43,094 nucleotides of DNA from Planctomycetota bacterium (lineage in GTDB: Bacteria; Planctomycetota; Planctomycetia; Planctomycetales; Planctomycetaceae). How positions within the stretch are numbered: the stretch's first letter is position 1; every line of letters begins with the position of its first letter. Of this stretch, positions 16,651 to 28,155 are shown piece by piece. Both the position numbers and the translations under genes were made by a program. The stretch is from assembly GCA_003670925.1 (NCBI GenBank), contig QWQG01000218.1, forward strand, positions 1-43,094, written 5' to 3'. The notes under the pieces are model-generated. The model was not told the DNA's origin and ran no database searches. It worked only from the letters and a program-made list of their open reading frames with translations.

Positions 16651-18753
16651 ATGTCTGACACACAAAACCTACTGACAAATCGTGAGTTAAGCTGGCTAGA
16701 ATTCAATCAGCGAGTGCTGGATGAAGCCTCCGATCCGGCGGTACCATTACTGGAGCAATTGAGGTTTTTGGCGATCACGGCGTCCAACTTGGATGAATTC
16801 TTCATGGTTCGCGTGGGCAGTCTGCTGACAGCCATCCGGGCTGGAGAAACGGGCAATGATCCGTCTGGCATGTCTCCGCTGGAACAGATCAATGCGATCA
16901 GTATCCGGACCCAGAAGATGGTGGCCGAGCAGTATCGGATTTATCTGAATCAGCTGGAGCCACAACTCGCGGAAGCCGGTATTCGGCGTCGACGAATCAG
17001 TGAACTGAATGATCGGCAGATCGAATTTGTCGATACCGTATTTCAGGAGCAGATCCAGGCTGTACTGACGCCAATCGCGGTGCATGATCCCGCGAGGTTT
17101 CCACTTTTGTTTGGACGTACGGTAAACGTCGTGGTGCAGTTGAAATGCAATTCCGAAACTGAAGCATGGCGTTTTGCCGTGATTCCTTTTGGGCGGTACG
17201 ATTTGCGTTACATCACGCTGCCTAGTATCGGTGGTTATGAATTTATTCTGACGGAAGATGCCATTTCTCTGATGGCCCAGCGCTTCTTTCCTGGGGAAGA
17301 AATTCTGGCGACTGTGCCGTTTCGCGTGACGCGCAATGCCGACCTGACCGTGAGTGATGAGGATGGGGCTGACTTGTTGGCGGAAATGGAAGATGTGCTG
17401 GATGATCGCAAAGACAGTTTTTGCACGCGGCTTGAAATTACCGACAATGTCACCAGACCCATTTTGGAGTTTCTTAAGACGCTGTTGCGGGTTGGCGAAC
17501 GCGATGTTTTTCTAGTGCCGGGTCCGGTGGGTCTCAGCGAACTGATGCAGTTGTCCCATGTGAGTGGTTTTGATCAGCATCTGTATCCCAACTGGACACC
17601 ATGCGCGTCGCCTAAGCTGGACCCGTCTGAATCGATCTTTGACACCATGAAGTCGCAGGACGTGCTCTTGCACCATCCCTATGAATCATTTGATCCAGTG
17701 CTGCGATTACTTGCGGAGGCTGCCGATGATCGAGACGTGGTGGCTATCAAGCAGACGCTGTACCGCACCAGTCGCAACAGTCCGATCGTGAAGTCACTTG
17801 TGCGGGCGGCAGAAAATGGCAAAAACGTGACCGTCATCGTGGAGCTTAAGGCGCGCTTTGATGAAGCACGTAATATTGAATGGGCGCGCCAGCTGGAACA
17901 CAGCGGCGTGCAGGTCATCTATGGAGTACGTGGACTGAAGACGCACGCTAAGGCCTGTATTGTCGTGCGCCGGGAATCACAAGGCTTTCAACGCTACTGT
18001 CATTTCGGGACAGGAAACTACAACGAGATCACTTCACGCTTCTATACGGACATCAGTCTGCTTACCTGCAATCGTGATCTAGGTAACGATGCGATCAGTT
18101 GGTTCAATGCGGTTACCGGAGCATCCCAGATTCAGCAGTTTTCGCAGATCGAGTCGGCTCCCATCGGAATGCGTGAAAAGCTGGTGGAAATGATTCAGGT
18201 GGAGACGGAACGAGCGCGGAACGGGGATCGCGCACAAATTATGGGGAAGCTGAATTCACTAGCCGATCCCGGGATGATTGAGGCCTTTTATGAAGCGTCT
18301 AAGGCTGGGGTTAAGATTGAACTGAGCGTCCGTGGAGTCTGTTGCCTAAAGCCGGGCGTGCCTGGCCTGAGCGAGAATATCAGCGTGACCAGTGTGATCG
18401 ATCGATTTCTCGAACATGCAAGAATGCTGTATTTCCTCCACGGCGGTGATGAACGTGTCTTTATCTCGAGCGCTGACTGGATGCCACGCAATCTTGATCG
18501 ACGCATCGAACTGCTCGTGCCTGTTCTGGATGACAGTTGCAAACGCCGAGCAATCAGTATTTTGAAGACATGTCTGCGGGATAATATGAAGGCCCGTATC
18601 CTGACGGCAGATGGCTCCTATCTGCCACCGGAAGGTTCACCGCCGCGTCCCTATCGCAGCCAACTGGAATTCCAGCGTCGCGCGCGAGAAGCCGCTGAAA
18701 ATGCCTTTGAGCGTAACCGCACGACGTTTGTTCCAATAGAACCAAATAGCTGA
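16651..18753 (+). CDS. ppk1: Polyphosphate kinase 1
   Basis: The enzyme reversibly transfers the ATP gamma-phosphate to polyphosphate. The N-terminal domain starts NRELSWLEFNQRVL, and SNLDEFFMVRVGSL follows, both typical of PPK1. The two phospholipase-D-like halves carry KTHAKACIV (His432) and HFGTGNYNE (His451), then HARMLYFLHGGDE (His589) and ISSADWMPRNLDRR. The proposed phosphohistidine residues are therefore present. At 700 residues it is full length. It follows ppx by 27 bases and is probably co-transcribed. Confidence 0.95.
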   Translation: MSDTQNLLTNRELSWLEFNQRVLDEASDPAVPLLEQLRFLAITASNLDEFFMVRVGSLLTAIRAGETGNDPSGMSPLEQINAISIRTQKMVAEQYRIYLNQLEPQLAEAGIRRRRISELNDRQIEFVDTVFQEQIQAVLTPIAVHDPARFPLLFGRTVNVVVQLKCNSETEAWRFAVIPFGRYDLRYITLPSIGGYEFILTEDAISLMAQRFFPGEEILATVPFRVTRNADLTVSDEDGADLLAEMEDVLDDRKDSFCTRLEITDNVTRPILEFLKTLLRVGERDVFLVPGPVGLSELMQLSHVSGFDQHLYPNWTPCASPKLDPSESIFDTMKSQDVLLHHPYESFDPVLRLLAEAADDRDVVAIKQTLYRTSRNSPIVKSLVRAAENGKNVTVIVELKARFDEARNIEWARQLEHSGVQVIYGVRGLKTHAKACIVVRRESQGFQRYCHFGTGNYNEITSRFYTDISLLTCNRDLGNDAISWFNAVTGASQIQQFSQIESAPIGMREKLVEMIQVETERARNGDRAQIMGKLNSLADPGMIEAFYEASKAGVKIELSVRGVCCLKPGVPGLSENISVTSVIDRFLEHARMLYFLHGGDERVFISSADWMPRNLDRRIELLVPVLDDSCKRRAISILKTCLRDNMKARILTADGSYLPPEGSPPRPYRSQLEFQRRAREAAENAFERNRTTFVPIEPNS

Positions 18754-19009
18754 TGCGTTGACCGTATGCCGAAGTCCTCTGCAGATGCCGGCGGTAGTCG
18801 CTGGACTGGCACCGCATGGACGGCTGGCGTTGTTGGTGAAAGTCGCTACGGGATTCTGAACAGAAAACTGGACACACTTGGCGGATCTCAGGTATCCTCC
18901 GCGCTCTGCTCAGTTTTAGGCAATGTGGATCCTCTCCCCGAGATCAGGTCTTAGCTGATTTTAAAGCATCCCGCCGAATTCCGTTCCGCTTGAAATCGTC
19001 ACTTCGCTC

Positions 19010-20452
19010 ATGATTTTCTTACCTGCATCTTCTGGCACGTGCACTTCCGCTCTTGGGCACCTGCGCGCCGCTGAAAGGCTGCGTGCCCGCCATGCGACGA
19101 TGAATCGGCGCGTCGCATTGTCGGCGGGGGCTGCTGGCATGTTTTCAGGGCTGTCTTTTTCGCCAACGTGGGCTGGCGATGCGGTGGCTGTCCCCAGTCA
19201 GGTACCGGGTTTTGGAAAAGCTAAGCGGTGCCTGCTGTTGTTTATGTGGGGAGGGCCAAGTCAGCTGGACACATTCGACCCGAAACCCAATGCCCCGAGT
19301 GAAGTGCGCGGTGAGTTTGGGGCAATCCCCACCGCGACGCCCGGGCTGCAGATTTGTGAGCATTTCCGAAACCTCGCTCCTCTCACAAATCTGGTCACCG
19401 TCATTCGGTCTTTGAATCATGACGATCCGGCGCACTTGAGCAGTGCGCACACGGCGATGACCGGACAACTTCCGCCGGTCAACAAGAGTGACGATGAACC
19501 TCCCAGCCGCGATGATTCACCTCAGCTTGGCGCGCTGCTGTCGAAGTTTCGTGATGTGCCTCTCGGATTGCCTGCGAGTGTCACGATGCCGTGGAAAACG
19601 TTTCATCCGGCTGCTCCGGGAGGTGAATCTCCAGGTCAGTCAGCAGGCTGGTTAGGGCCCGTGGCCGATCCGATGCTTGTGACGGGCGATCCAAATCTTT
19701 CAAATTGGTCTGTACCGGCGTTGCAGTTGCTGGATGGCTTAGACACGCAGCGGCTAGACCATCGTCGCGCGTTACTGGCATCGATTGACCGCCAGCAGCA
19801 GGCGTTGACGGATCTTGCGACGCTGGGGATGACGACGCAACAAGAGCAGGCGTTTCGGCTGTTGAGTTCCCATCAGATCCGAAATGCCTTTGATCTCAGC
19901 GCAGAGGATCCAGCCACGCGCGACCGCTATGGTCGCAACATCCACGGACAGTGTGTGTTGCTGGCCAGACGCTTGCTGGAACACGGCGTTCCGTTTGTGT
20001 CAGTCAATTGGCACAACGACGGCCAAAATTTTTGGGATACGCATGGAAACAACTTCAAGCGTCTGAAGCACGATTTGATTCCTCCGTCTGATCAAGCTCT
20101 GGCGGCAGTGCTGACGGATTTACAGGACCGCGGAATGCTCGAGGACACGTTGGTTGTCTGGGTTGGTGAATTCGGTCGGCGTCCACAGATTACAACGAGT
20201 AATGCCGGCCGTGAACATCACCCATTCTGTTACAGTGGACTCATGGCCGGTGGCGGCATCAAGGGCGGTTCAATTTACGGAGCCAGCGACGAAATCGCCA
20301 AGTTCCCGTCCGACAATCCCATGTCGCCCCGCGATCTCGTCGCGACAATGCTGCACGCCCTCGGAGTTCCTTCCGGAACAACACTGAACGATTTCACCGG
20401 CCGCCCACGCGGATTGTACGGTGGGAATCCGGTGCTGCCGTTGTTTGGTTGA
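19010..20452 (+). CDS. DUF1501 family protein
   Basis: DUF1501 proteins are abundant in planctomycetes and resemble sulfatase/phosphatase-fold proteins. This one has a twin-arginine-like leader (NRRVALSAGAAGM), then LLLFMWGGPSQLDTFDPKP, DDPAHLSSAHTAMTGQ, WHNDGQNFWDTHGNNF and VWVGEFGRRPQI with a C-terminal HALG...FTGRP. These are the family's recognised blocks. ATG 19010 is the longer start; ATG 19100 would place the leader at the very N-terminus. It usually accompanies a DUF1549/DUF1553 cytochrome-type partner, which is not seen in the window. Export is likely. Confidence 0.85.
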   Translation: MIFLPASSGTCTSALGHLRAAERLRARHATMNRRVALSAGAAGMFSGLSFSPTWAGDAVAVPSQVPGFGKAKRCLLLFMWGGPSQLDTFDPKPNAPSEVRGEFGAIPTATPGLQICEHFRNLAPLTNLVTVIRSLNHDDPAHLSSAHTAMTGQLPPVNKSDDEPPSRDDSPQLGALLSKFRDVPLGLPASVTMPWKTFHPAAPGGESPGQSAGWLGPVADPMLVTGDPNLSNWSVPALQLLDGLDTQRLDHRRALLASIDRQQQALTDLATLGMTTQQEQAFRLLSSHQIRNAFDLSAEDPATRDRYGRNIHGQCVLLARRLLEHGVPFVSVNWHNDGQNFWDTHGNNFKRLKHDLIPPSDQALAAVLTDLQDRGMLEDTLVVWVGEFGRRPQITTSNAGREHHPFCYSGLMAGGGIKGGSIYGASDEIAKFPSDNPMSPRDLVATMLHALGVPSGTTLNDFTGRPRGLYGGNPVLPLFG

Positions 20453-20743
20453 GCGACGTTGCTTGCTGGGCACCTGTCAGATTTCAAAATGGAGGTGACG
20501 TTCCTGCTGTATGGACTCGCGTTCAATCGTGAGCTGGCGTCGGCTAGTCTGGTTGCCGTCACTCTTTGCCACGATTCCTGTAGCCTAGACATTCATGTCC
20601 GAGCCCTCGCTAGGGAGGGGGCAGCGGGGGTAAGATTGTGGGACTGGAGCGGGATTCGCTGCGCACCGCATCTCGGCGATGCAACGGACAGGTGAGTCCG
20701 GGGTGCATGTGAATGCTCAATTGTGTCTGACGTTGGATAAATA

Positions 20744-21898
20744 ATGACGGAGAATCTTGCGAATGTGCCTGCGGTCTGGGTGCTGATCTTTGATCGGTAT
20801 TTGGGAGATGTGGCGTCTGAAGAATCGGGGGGGGGACCTTCTACCAGACGGCTGACTCCAGCCACTCGTCAGGGAAACATAGACGCGTTTGATCGGCTTG
20901 ATCTGGAATCAACGTGTTTTGAACAATTCTTGCTGCAGAATGTGCGCAGCAAGATTTCAGCCGAGGAAGTTTTTGGCGGTGAGCCAGCGTTCCGGAAACT
21001 GGCGGAAGCGATGACTGCGGCCAAACAGACGGTAAGTCTCGTAAGGCTGACGGTGGAGGATGCAGTCTTCGTGGATCATGGAGCCAGCGGTCAACTGGAG
21101 TCGGTGCTCCGCGGTTGCGGGATGCCGCTGCGGGCAGTAATCGAGCTTGATTTTAGCAATGCTGCTGCTGCGTCGGCAGCGACTTCGGATGACGGCTTAG
21201 CAAACTTGGATCCTGCGTTTCAGGCGAATCTGGTCTGGATAGAAGTCTCGATTGTGGCGTCAGCAAACGCAGCAAACGAGATCCTCGATACTGTCTTGAG
21301 ACGTCGGCAGTCTTGTTCGATTCAGGATGGTCGTAGTCCGGTGCTGATCGTGACGTTTCGCACGGGTGCTGATCGCGATGTGCGTGAGCCCTTCAAGTCC
21401 GGGATTGCAGAAGATCGGATGCATGTGCCGTTGTGGATTCAACCGCATCCGGGTCATGCGTGCCGGGTCCAAGCGCTGGCCGGCAGTTTTGATCTGCTGC
21501 CGACGATTGAAACATTCCTTGGCAGTGTAGGGGCGTCTGCTGAATCCCGTCCGCCAGACGTGGCTCAGATTGCTGATTCTTCGGAGCGGCTGGTCGCCGC
21601 GCAGAAATTGTCTTCAGCTCAACGGAGTCTGGCGTTCCTCTGTGGTGCCCCGCAGGTATGTCCGAATCGCCTGCTGCTGCTCCACGGCGACGGATGGAAG
21701 GGGGCCCGGACGGAAGAATTTCTGCTGGTGATTTCCGAACACCATAAATCAGAAGCTGAAAAAACCGAAACCAACGATGACGATGCCACCGAACCATCCC
21801 GCCGCCTATTTGTGAAACCGGAGGATCGCTATAACGTTAACGATGTGAGCGGAACTTACGCGACCGCGGTGGATGAACTTGCGCGCCTGATGCCGTGA
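20744..21898 (+). CDS. Degenerate sulfatase-fold protein
   Basis: The 384-residue product follows the order of a sulfatase: VWVLIFDRYLGDV near the start, FDRLDLESTCFEQFLLQN where sulfatases have the LDRLA..G..F segment, SPVLIVTFRTGADRD where they have the TSDHGE strand, HVPLWIQPHPG then RVQALAGSFDLLPT, and a C-terminal RRLFVKPEDRYNV segment. The catalytic CxPSR motif and the metal-binding Asp/His residues are not visible. It therefore looks like an inactive sulfatase-fold protein. It has no signal peptide. It follows the DUF1501 gene after about 290 bases. Function unknown. Confidence 0.6.
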   Translation: MTENLANVPAVWVLIFDRYLGDVASEESGGGPSTRRLTPATRQGNIDAFDRLDLESTCFEQFLLQNVRSKISAEEVFGGEPAFRKLAEAMTAAKQTVSLVRLTVEDAVFVDHGASGQLESVLRGCGMPLRAVIELDFSNAAAASAATSDDGLANLDPAFQANLVWIEVSIVASANAANEILDTVLRRRQSCSIQDGRSPVLIVTFRTGADRDVREPFKSGIAEDRMHVPLWIQPHPGHACRVQALAGSFDLLPTIETFLGSVGASAESRPPDVAQIADSSERLVAAQKLSSAQRSLAFLCGAPQVCPNRLLLLHGDGWKGARTEEFLLVISEHHKSEAEKTETNDDDATEPSRRLFVKPEDRYNVNDVSGTYATAVDELARLMP

Positions 21899-22108
21899 GA
21901 CGACGATGTCGAGATCCTGAAGCACAGAACCTTGACGATAAGCTGAGCGGGCCTTGACAATCTCAATTCAACGGAATTTGTCTGCTAGATTCTCAACGGA
22001 ACGCCGTCTGCTATGATCAAGAGTGAAGGCTCCGGGAGTCACGCTCCACTCAGAGAGTCAAGTTACGGGAATATCACAAAATCGGCCAGAATGTGCCGGA
22101 GAAAATTC

Positions 22109-23164
<1,056 letters not shown>

Positions 23165-24077
23165 AGAGATCGCGAGAATCGCGAGACTGGAGCTGCGAGC
23201 ACGCCGCGTCGTCGAAGGGTTCGTCTCGGGGATGCATCGCAGTCCCTACTTCGGACAGTCGCTGGAATTTCTGCAGCACCGTGAATACGTGGCCGGGGAC
23301 GACCTGCGTCGTATTGACTGGAAGCTCTGGTCGCGCTCCGACCGTTACTATCTGAAACAGTACGAAGAAGACACCAACGTCCGCGTCGCGCTCGTCGTCG
23401 ATGGCAGCGAATCGATGCAGTTTAAAACCGGACCGATGTCGAAATTTGACTACGCCCGCACGGTTGCCGCCGCCGTAGCCATGCTGGTACTGAAGCAGCA
23501 CGATTCTGCGGGTGTGAGCGTGTTTGATTCCACCGTCCGCAGTCAGATTCCTGCCAGCAGCCGCAACAATCATCTGCAGGCGATCATGGCCGGGCTGGAA
23601 GTGCAGACGGCCGGCGGAAAAACAGACATTTTCGGCGTGCTCCGCCGCGTGAATGAATCCCTCGTTCGCCGCAGCATCGTGGTGCTGATGTCCGACTTGT
23701 TCTGTCCGCGCGAAGAACTGTTCAAGGGACTCACGATGCTGCGACAGCGCGGCCACGAAGTCATCGCCATGCACATTATGGATGACGAAGAACTGGATTT
23801 TCGGTATTCGGGCACACTGCGGTTTGAAGGACTGGAAGGCAGTGGCAGCCTGACATGTGACCCCGCTGCTCTTCGCGCAGGCTACATGCAGGCGTTGGAG
23901 CGCTTCCTCGACACCATCCGCCGCCGTTGTGCCGGAAGCGGCGTGGATTACAAACTCATCCGTACAAGCGACAACCTTGATGCCGCATTGGCGCACGTGC
24001 TGATGCAGCGACTGAAGCGCAGATGACCAGTCTTGGCATTTATTTCAAATCTCAGATTTCAAATTTCATATAGCATC

Positions 24078-24125
24078 ATGTCCACACTCACCCAGTTCTT
24101 CTCACACCTGCGTGAGGTGCCGTGA
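24078..24125 (+). pseudogene. Vestigial 5' end of the BatA-like gene
   Basis: A 15-codon frame, MSTLTQFFSHLREVP then TGA, matches MSSLTQFF at the start of the BatA-like gene at 28156. The DNA match is close over about 35 bases (atg..cctc/actcacccagttcttc). It is also preceded by a tctcagatttcaaattt patch resembling tctcagaatttgacat before 28156. It lies 52 bases after the DUF58 stop, where the BatA-like gene would be expected. It is too short to be a working gene. Confidence 0.6.
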
Positions 24126-24285
24126 ACGCAGGAGACTGGGGCTCGCCGGGCTCGCACGTCACAAATCTAATCGAATTTACGAGAATCTGCGACGACTCGA
24201 TTGCTCCACTGAAAGCAACTTTTTCGTTTGAACACGGGTGATCGAGTGATTTTCCACCCATAATCAATTATCGAGAGGAACGGTT

Positions 24286-25865
24286 TTGAGTTTTGATTTT
24301 GACGAGAAAATAACGGCACTCACGTTGCCAGAGTCACGAAGCCGCCGTTTCCATTCTTCCATTCTCAGCGGAAAAAACGGCGGAAGGTAGCCTTTAAGGC
24401 GCAGGATTGCGAACTCTTAAAACTTCGTCAGTTGTTGACTATAACGCCCGATTCGTCAGCAATGACAATGGGTATTGGAACAGGGACTTCGCTGGAATCG
24501 CCAACAACTCCACAACCACTGACCGATATCACTTTTGCTCAATCACTGTTGCAAACCGGAACGATCAATTCGTCGATGATCGCGACGAGTGGTGTCACGT
24601 TGACCGCTGCTCAAACGCCACGGGGTATTCAATCTGCGGCGGGTGCTGGAGTTGGACAGCCTCCTGCTGGTAATCCGGCGATGTCACCTGCTCCAGGCGG
24701 ATTCGCGATGCAAGATCCGCCACCCGTGACAGGATTCTTGAATTTACGCGTCGATTACCGCTATTTCGGTACGACCCCTGAGATGATTTTTAACGGCGCA
24801 GGTAGAGCAGACAACGGGATTGTTAACTATGACTCTGGAGTACCGTTCATTCTTGAGGGACATGTGTCTGGCCCAGCGATTCTGAGACTCACCTTTCCTG
24901 ACGGTAGCGTATCGCCAGTGGAGATCAATGGTCCATTTGGTTTCCAGATGCCCGTATCAATCTACGGCTTTGCGATTAATCAGCAAATGCAAATGAAGGC
25001 AGAACTGTTGAGTAAAGCGACTGGTCAGCAGATTTCACAGGCGATTGCCGAGGAAAAGGTGGCTGGTGTTGAGTTCAAGTTTGCTGAGGTACTTAGCCCG
25101 CTCGGTGAAAAGGCTGACGCAAAGATCAGCGACATTGTGCAATCAAAAGCTGGCCAAGTTTTTGGCCCACGCCTGGCCGATGATTTTCTGACGGAAATGG
25201 CAAATCAGCGACTTGGCGCCGACGCAACGGGGCCCGGGATCGCGGAACTCAAAGAGACAATCCGTGGGGAAATCATCGGGTTCCGTACAGAATTTACCAC
25301 AGAGTTCGAGCGGATTGGCAGGACTGCGATAACCCAAGCCATTGACGGAGACGGCCTGACGCATAGTTTCCGCTTCGGTGGGACAAACCCATCTGGTGCG
25401 GACTTTGCTGCAGACATGGCGGCTTACAAGTCCGCGATCGCCAATACCCATGACTCAGGAAATGTACTGGACTTCGTCAAGTTGCAATTCGGTGGCGTGG
25501 ATCAGAACGCTCTCATTGATTTTGTCAAAGCTCCGAACGGCAGACACTTTGGAGACATATACAAATCAATTGCTGTCGATGCCACCATAAATGCAAATAT
25601 TATCGCCAACGAAAAATTAATTGCGACGATCTCATCGGCAGTGAACGGCGTTAGCGTTGATAGCGTCAGACAGGGCCGCATCGGCGTAAAGACGGAGGCG
25701 GCGGTCCGCTTCATCAACCCACTTGGCGATCGTGTTGGAAAGCGTCTTCGTCGCGCAATCAGCGGATATTACGAGCATAAGCCCAACACCGATCCCGCAG
25801 GTACGCCAAACGACCAAAAAGGGTTTTCGGACGAAATCGGCCTTAGGGCGTTGCTTGAACAATAG
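24286..25865 (+). CDS. Secreted planctomycete exoprotein needing a -1 frameshift
   Basis: The main frame (24378 to 25865) has no plausible ATG start before residue 11. The bases upstream of its TTG code KRRKVAFKAQDCELLKLRQ followed by LLTITPDS, the signature leader end of large planctomycete exoproteins. The missing N-terminus is in the overlapping frame: TTG 24286, preceded by AGAGGA, encodes SFDFDEKITALTLPESRSRR followed by FHSSILSGKN. Joining needs a -1 shift at A AAA AAC (24372-24378). The rest contains a low-complexity Gly/Pro/Ala spacer, a beta-rich domain (LRVDYRYFGTTPEMIF...), and a helical region with DGDG and EKVAGVEFKFAEVLSP. Function unknown. A single-base loss is the plain alternative. 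Confidence 0.65.
24372..24378 (+). other. A AAA AAC slippery heptamer, candidate -1 frameshift site
   Basis: The upstream frame reads GGA AAA AAC at 24370-24378, giving the canonical A AAA AAC heptamer in the correct phase. A -1 slip leads straight into CGG CGG AAG of the downstream frame, and the upstream frame stops at TAG 24388-24390. No strong downstream hairpin was seen. Confidence 0.5.
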
Positions 25866-25918
25866 CGCTTCGCTCGAAGTGAAACATGGATGGTTCTACT
25901 ACGCCGGAGAAATCGTAA

Positions 25919-27799
25919 ATGCAATCAGTGTCACGAAATTTGGGCGATAATTACCAACCGGATCGCCCTCCGAACGATTATCGACAGAGGTTTGTTTACC
26001 GAGTTCGTTGCCAAGCAGTCCGCATGGAAAATGGCAACTATTCTGGCAGTAGTTGCAGCGTGTGCGGCATCGCCTGTCGTTTGAAGTCGAGTTTGCTGCA
26101 CCTTGTATTGGCATTCGTGGTTCAATTCCGTTGGGTGGAGCTATGTATCGCCCAAGAGCCGACTGGAATTGATGCTATTCTGCGAGGCGATCTCTCCGAA
26201 CTGAATGTGGCGTTGCAATGTTTTCGGGACCCGATTTCAAGTTTCTCTGGTATGAGTGATCTACAATTCGTATTTGTCAACTCCTACTATCGCGTAACGA
26301 ACTTGACCCGTGATACGCGACGGTATGAGTTGCGGCGACAGGGCTTGGACTCCCAGCTGCGGATGGATCACGGAGTCCTACCCTGCCTCATCCAATGTAA
26401 GGATGGCATTGAATTCAGACGCAACACAGAATCGCGTTGGGAATTTCGAAAGGCACCAGAGTGGTATTTTCGACTTGACGAAAAAAATCGTGACAACTGC
26501 ACAGTACCTGAGGGCGTTAAGCCTAGCGATCCGCAAGTTCTAATTGATCTCAAGGGGTTCGTTGGAAGACTCGTGGAAGGAAACGAAAGTGCCTTCCAGT
26601 TTGACCGGGTGACTGGGACTTGGTGGGCATTGTACGAAGCAAAAGGCATTTTCATCGAGTTGCGATTCAGAACCCCATCGGATTCCCGCGTGCTTGGGCA
26701 CAGTCTGGCTGAGATTATTACTTTCAGACCCACTACAGATCCGGAGAAGATCCCATCTGTTCTTTTAGATGTTCGGGGAATCATTTGTGGTACCGATTCT
26801 CCTTATCAAATTCAATTTGCCGACTCATCATTCCTAACTGAAAAGCTCGATGCCATTCTTGTGCAACGGCCCTGTCCGCTCCGGATGCCGAAAACGAATG
26901 CAGATGACGAGGCCGCCAATCAGATGCATGCTCTGTTGACCGAGAGTTTTGGCGATCCAACAGTCAAGACAAACCTAGGTTTCCTGAATACCGCAACGCT
27001 GCTCGTCAATAGAGATGGAGATGGAGTCACAGGCACACCAGACCGGCAACGTGTACTTGAGATTCTGCCGAAGTTCATCGCAAATCTGCGGCTTTTACGC
27101 CGCTACATGATCGCGAAGTATGTTGATAAGCATCAGATTCCAATCGACGATCCTGCCATTTGGGGTGAGTTGACGCTACGCTCTCTAGACGGTTCGAGTT
27201 TCTCAACTTTGCATGAATACACTGCACTTCTTTTGCAAAATAAGACGCCGACTAAAGAAGAACTGGGCCTGTTGCTGGACTACATGGACGCGCTGGCGGA
27301 TCTGGGTAGCCCTTCTTTTGCACCCATATTTCGTGCGATCGAGAATATGCAAAAACCGGACCTGACGACAATTCTGTTCGATGCGATCCATCGAAGCCGC
27401 TGGCAGCGTCCGTGCGACGAACGGCACGTGCTCGTCTGCCTTGGAGCCCTCGAGTCGCCTGATTTCCAAAGCGAGGCCGCGATCAAAGTCTGCGTCGAAA
27501 CGCTCATTCGTCTTGACAAATGCAACGAGGTGCCGGTGTCTGCGTTGAAGAAGTGGTGGAAAAACGAAGTGGTCGCCGCTGAGATACCAACTCAATGGGA
27601 CGGTTTGAACATTATCTCTCGCCAGCCGTCAGGACGAGCGTGGTTGTTGCGGGAGCTTGAAGATCTGGATTCGGCATCAACTCTTGCCGTGCCGATTCGG
27701 CATATCCTGAGCGAACGAGCGAAAACCACACAGGAATTCCAACGGTGGGATTTCATGACCAGCGCCGAATGTGAAGACATTCTTGCCAGGGTCAAGTAG
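25919..27799 (+). CDS. Hypothetical secreted protein
   Basis: The 626-residue product starts at ATG 25919 (GGAG 8-9 bases upstream), but the only hydrophobic segment, LLHLVLAFVVQFRWVELC, is about residues 59-76. A start at ATG 26024 (MENGNYSG) would put that segment near the N-terminus as a signal peptide, so the true start is uncertain. The mature part has no recognised domain: it alternates beta-like segments (LQFVFVNSYYRVTNLTRDTR) with helical ones (LLVNRDGDGVTGTPDRQRVL). It follows the frameshift gene on the same strand, within the module that separates the DUF58 and BatA-like genes. Confidence 0.6.
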   Translation: MQSVSRNLGDNYQPDRPPNDYRQRFVYRVRCQAVRMENGNYSGSSCSVCGIACRLKSSLLHLVLAFVVQFRWVELCIAQEPTGIDAILRGDLSELNVALQCFRDPISSFSGMSDLQFVFVNSYYRVTNLTRDTRRYELRRQGLDSQLRMDHGVLPCLIQCKDGIEFRRNTESRWEFRKAPEWYFRLDEKNRDNCTVPEGVKPSDPQVLIDLKGFVGRLVEGNESAFQFDRVTGTWWALYEAKGIFIELRFRTPSDSRVLGHSLAEIITFRPTTDPEKIPSVLLDVRGIICGTDSPYQIQFADSSFLTEKLDAILVQRPCPLRMPKTNADDEAANQMHALLTESFGDPTVKTNLGFLNTATLLVNRDGDGVTGTPDRQRVLEILPKFIANLRLLRRYMIAKYVDKHQIPIDDPAIWGELTLRSLDGSSFSTLHEYTALLLQNKTPTKEELGLLLDYMDALADLGSPSFAPIFRAIENMQKPDLTTILFDAIHRSRWQRPCDERHVLVCLGALESPDFQSEAAIKVCVETLIRLDKCNEVPVSALKKWWKNEVVAAEIPTQWDGLNIISRQPSGRAWLLRELEDLDSASTLAVPIRHILSERAKTTQEFQRWDFMTSAECEDILARVK

Positions 27800-27964
27800 G
27801 ACACCGCTGCCAAGGTAAGCTGGTGTCAGTCCCTGTTCAATGCAGTGAAAAAGACCACCGTCTCAAGTGAATGACAAGCATTCCGCGATGTGCTACCATT
27901 TTCCAACTGTCATATTGAGATTGGCATCTCTGGGAATTCACTGTATTTCACTCTCGTCCCGGGG

Positions 27965-28014
27965 CTCCAGCCTTGGAACGCACTGCCTCCGTGAAGTGTG
28001 TTCCGAGCCTGGAG
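27965..28014. repeat. Inverted repeat in intergenic DNA
   Basis: The arms at 27965-27984 and 27995-28014 (ctccagccttggaacgcact and its near complement agtgtgttccgagcctggag) are 20 bases each with about three mismatches and a 10-base loop. Similar GGCTC..GGAACG palindromes are dispersed in planctomycete genomes. Confidence 0.6.
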
Positions 28015-28155
28015 GCTCGGAACGAGATGATGATCCAAAGACAGAAACGGAAATGACAAACGAAAAATGTCACATTAAGAATGACAAATCTCAGAATTTG
28101 ACATCTGTCATTTTTATTTTTCAATTGTCAATCCTGAATACTGAAAATCCCCCCC

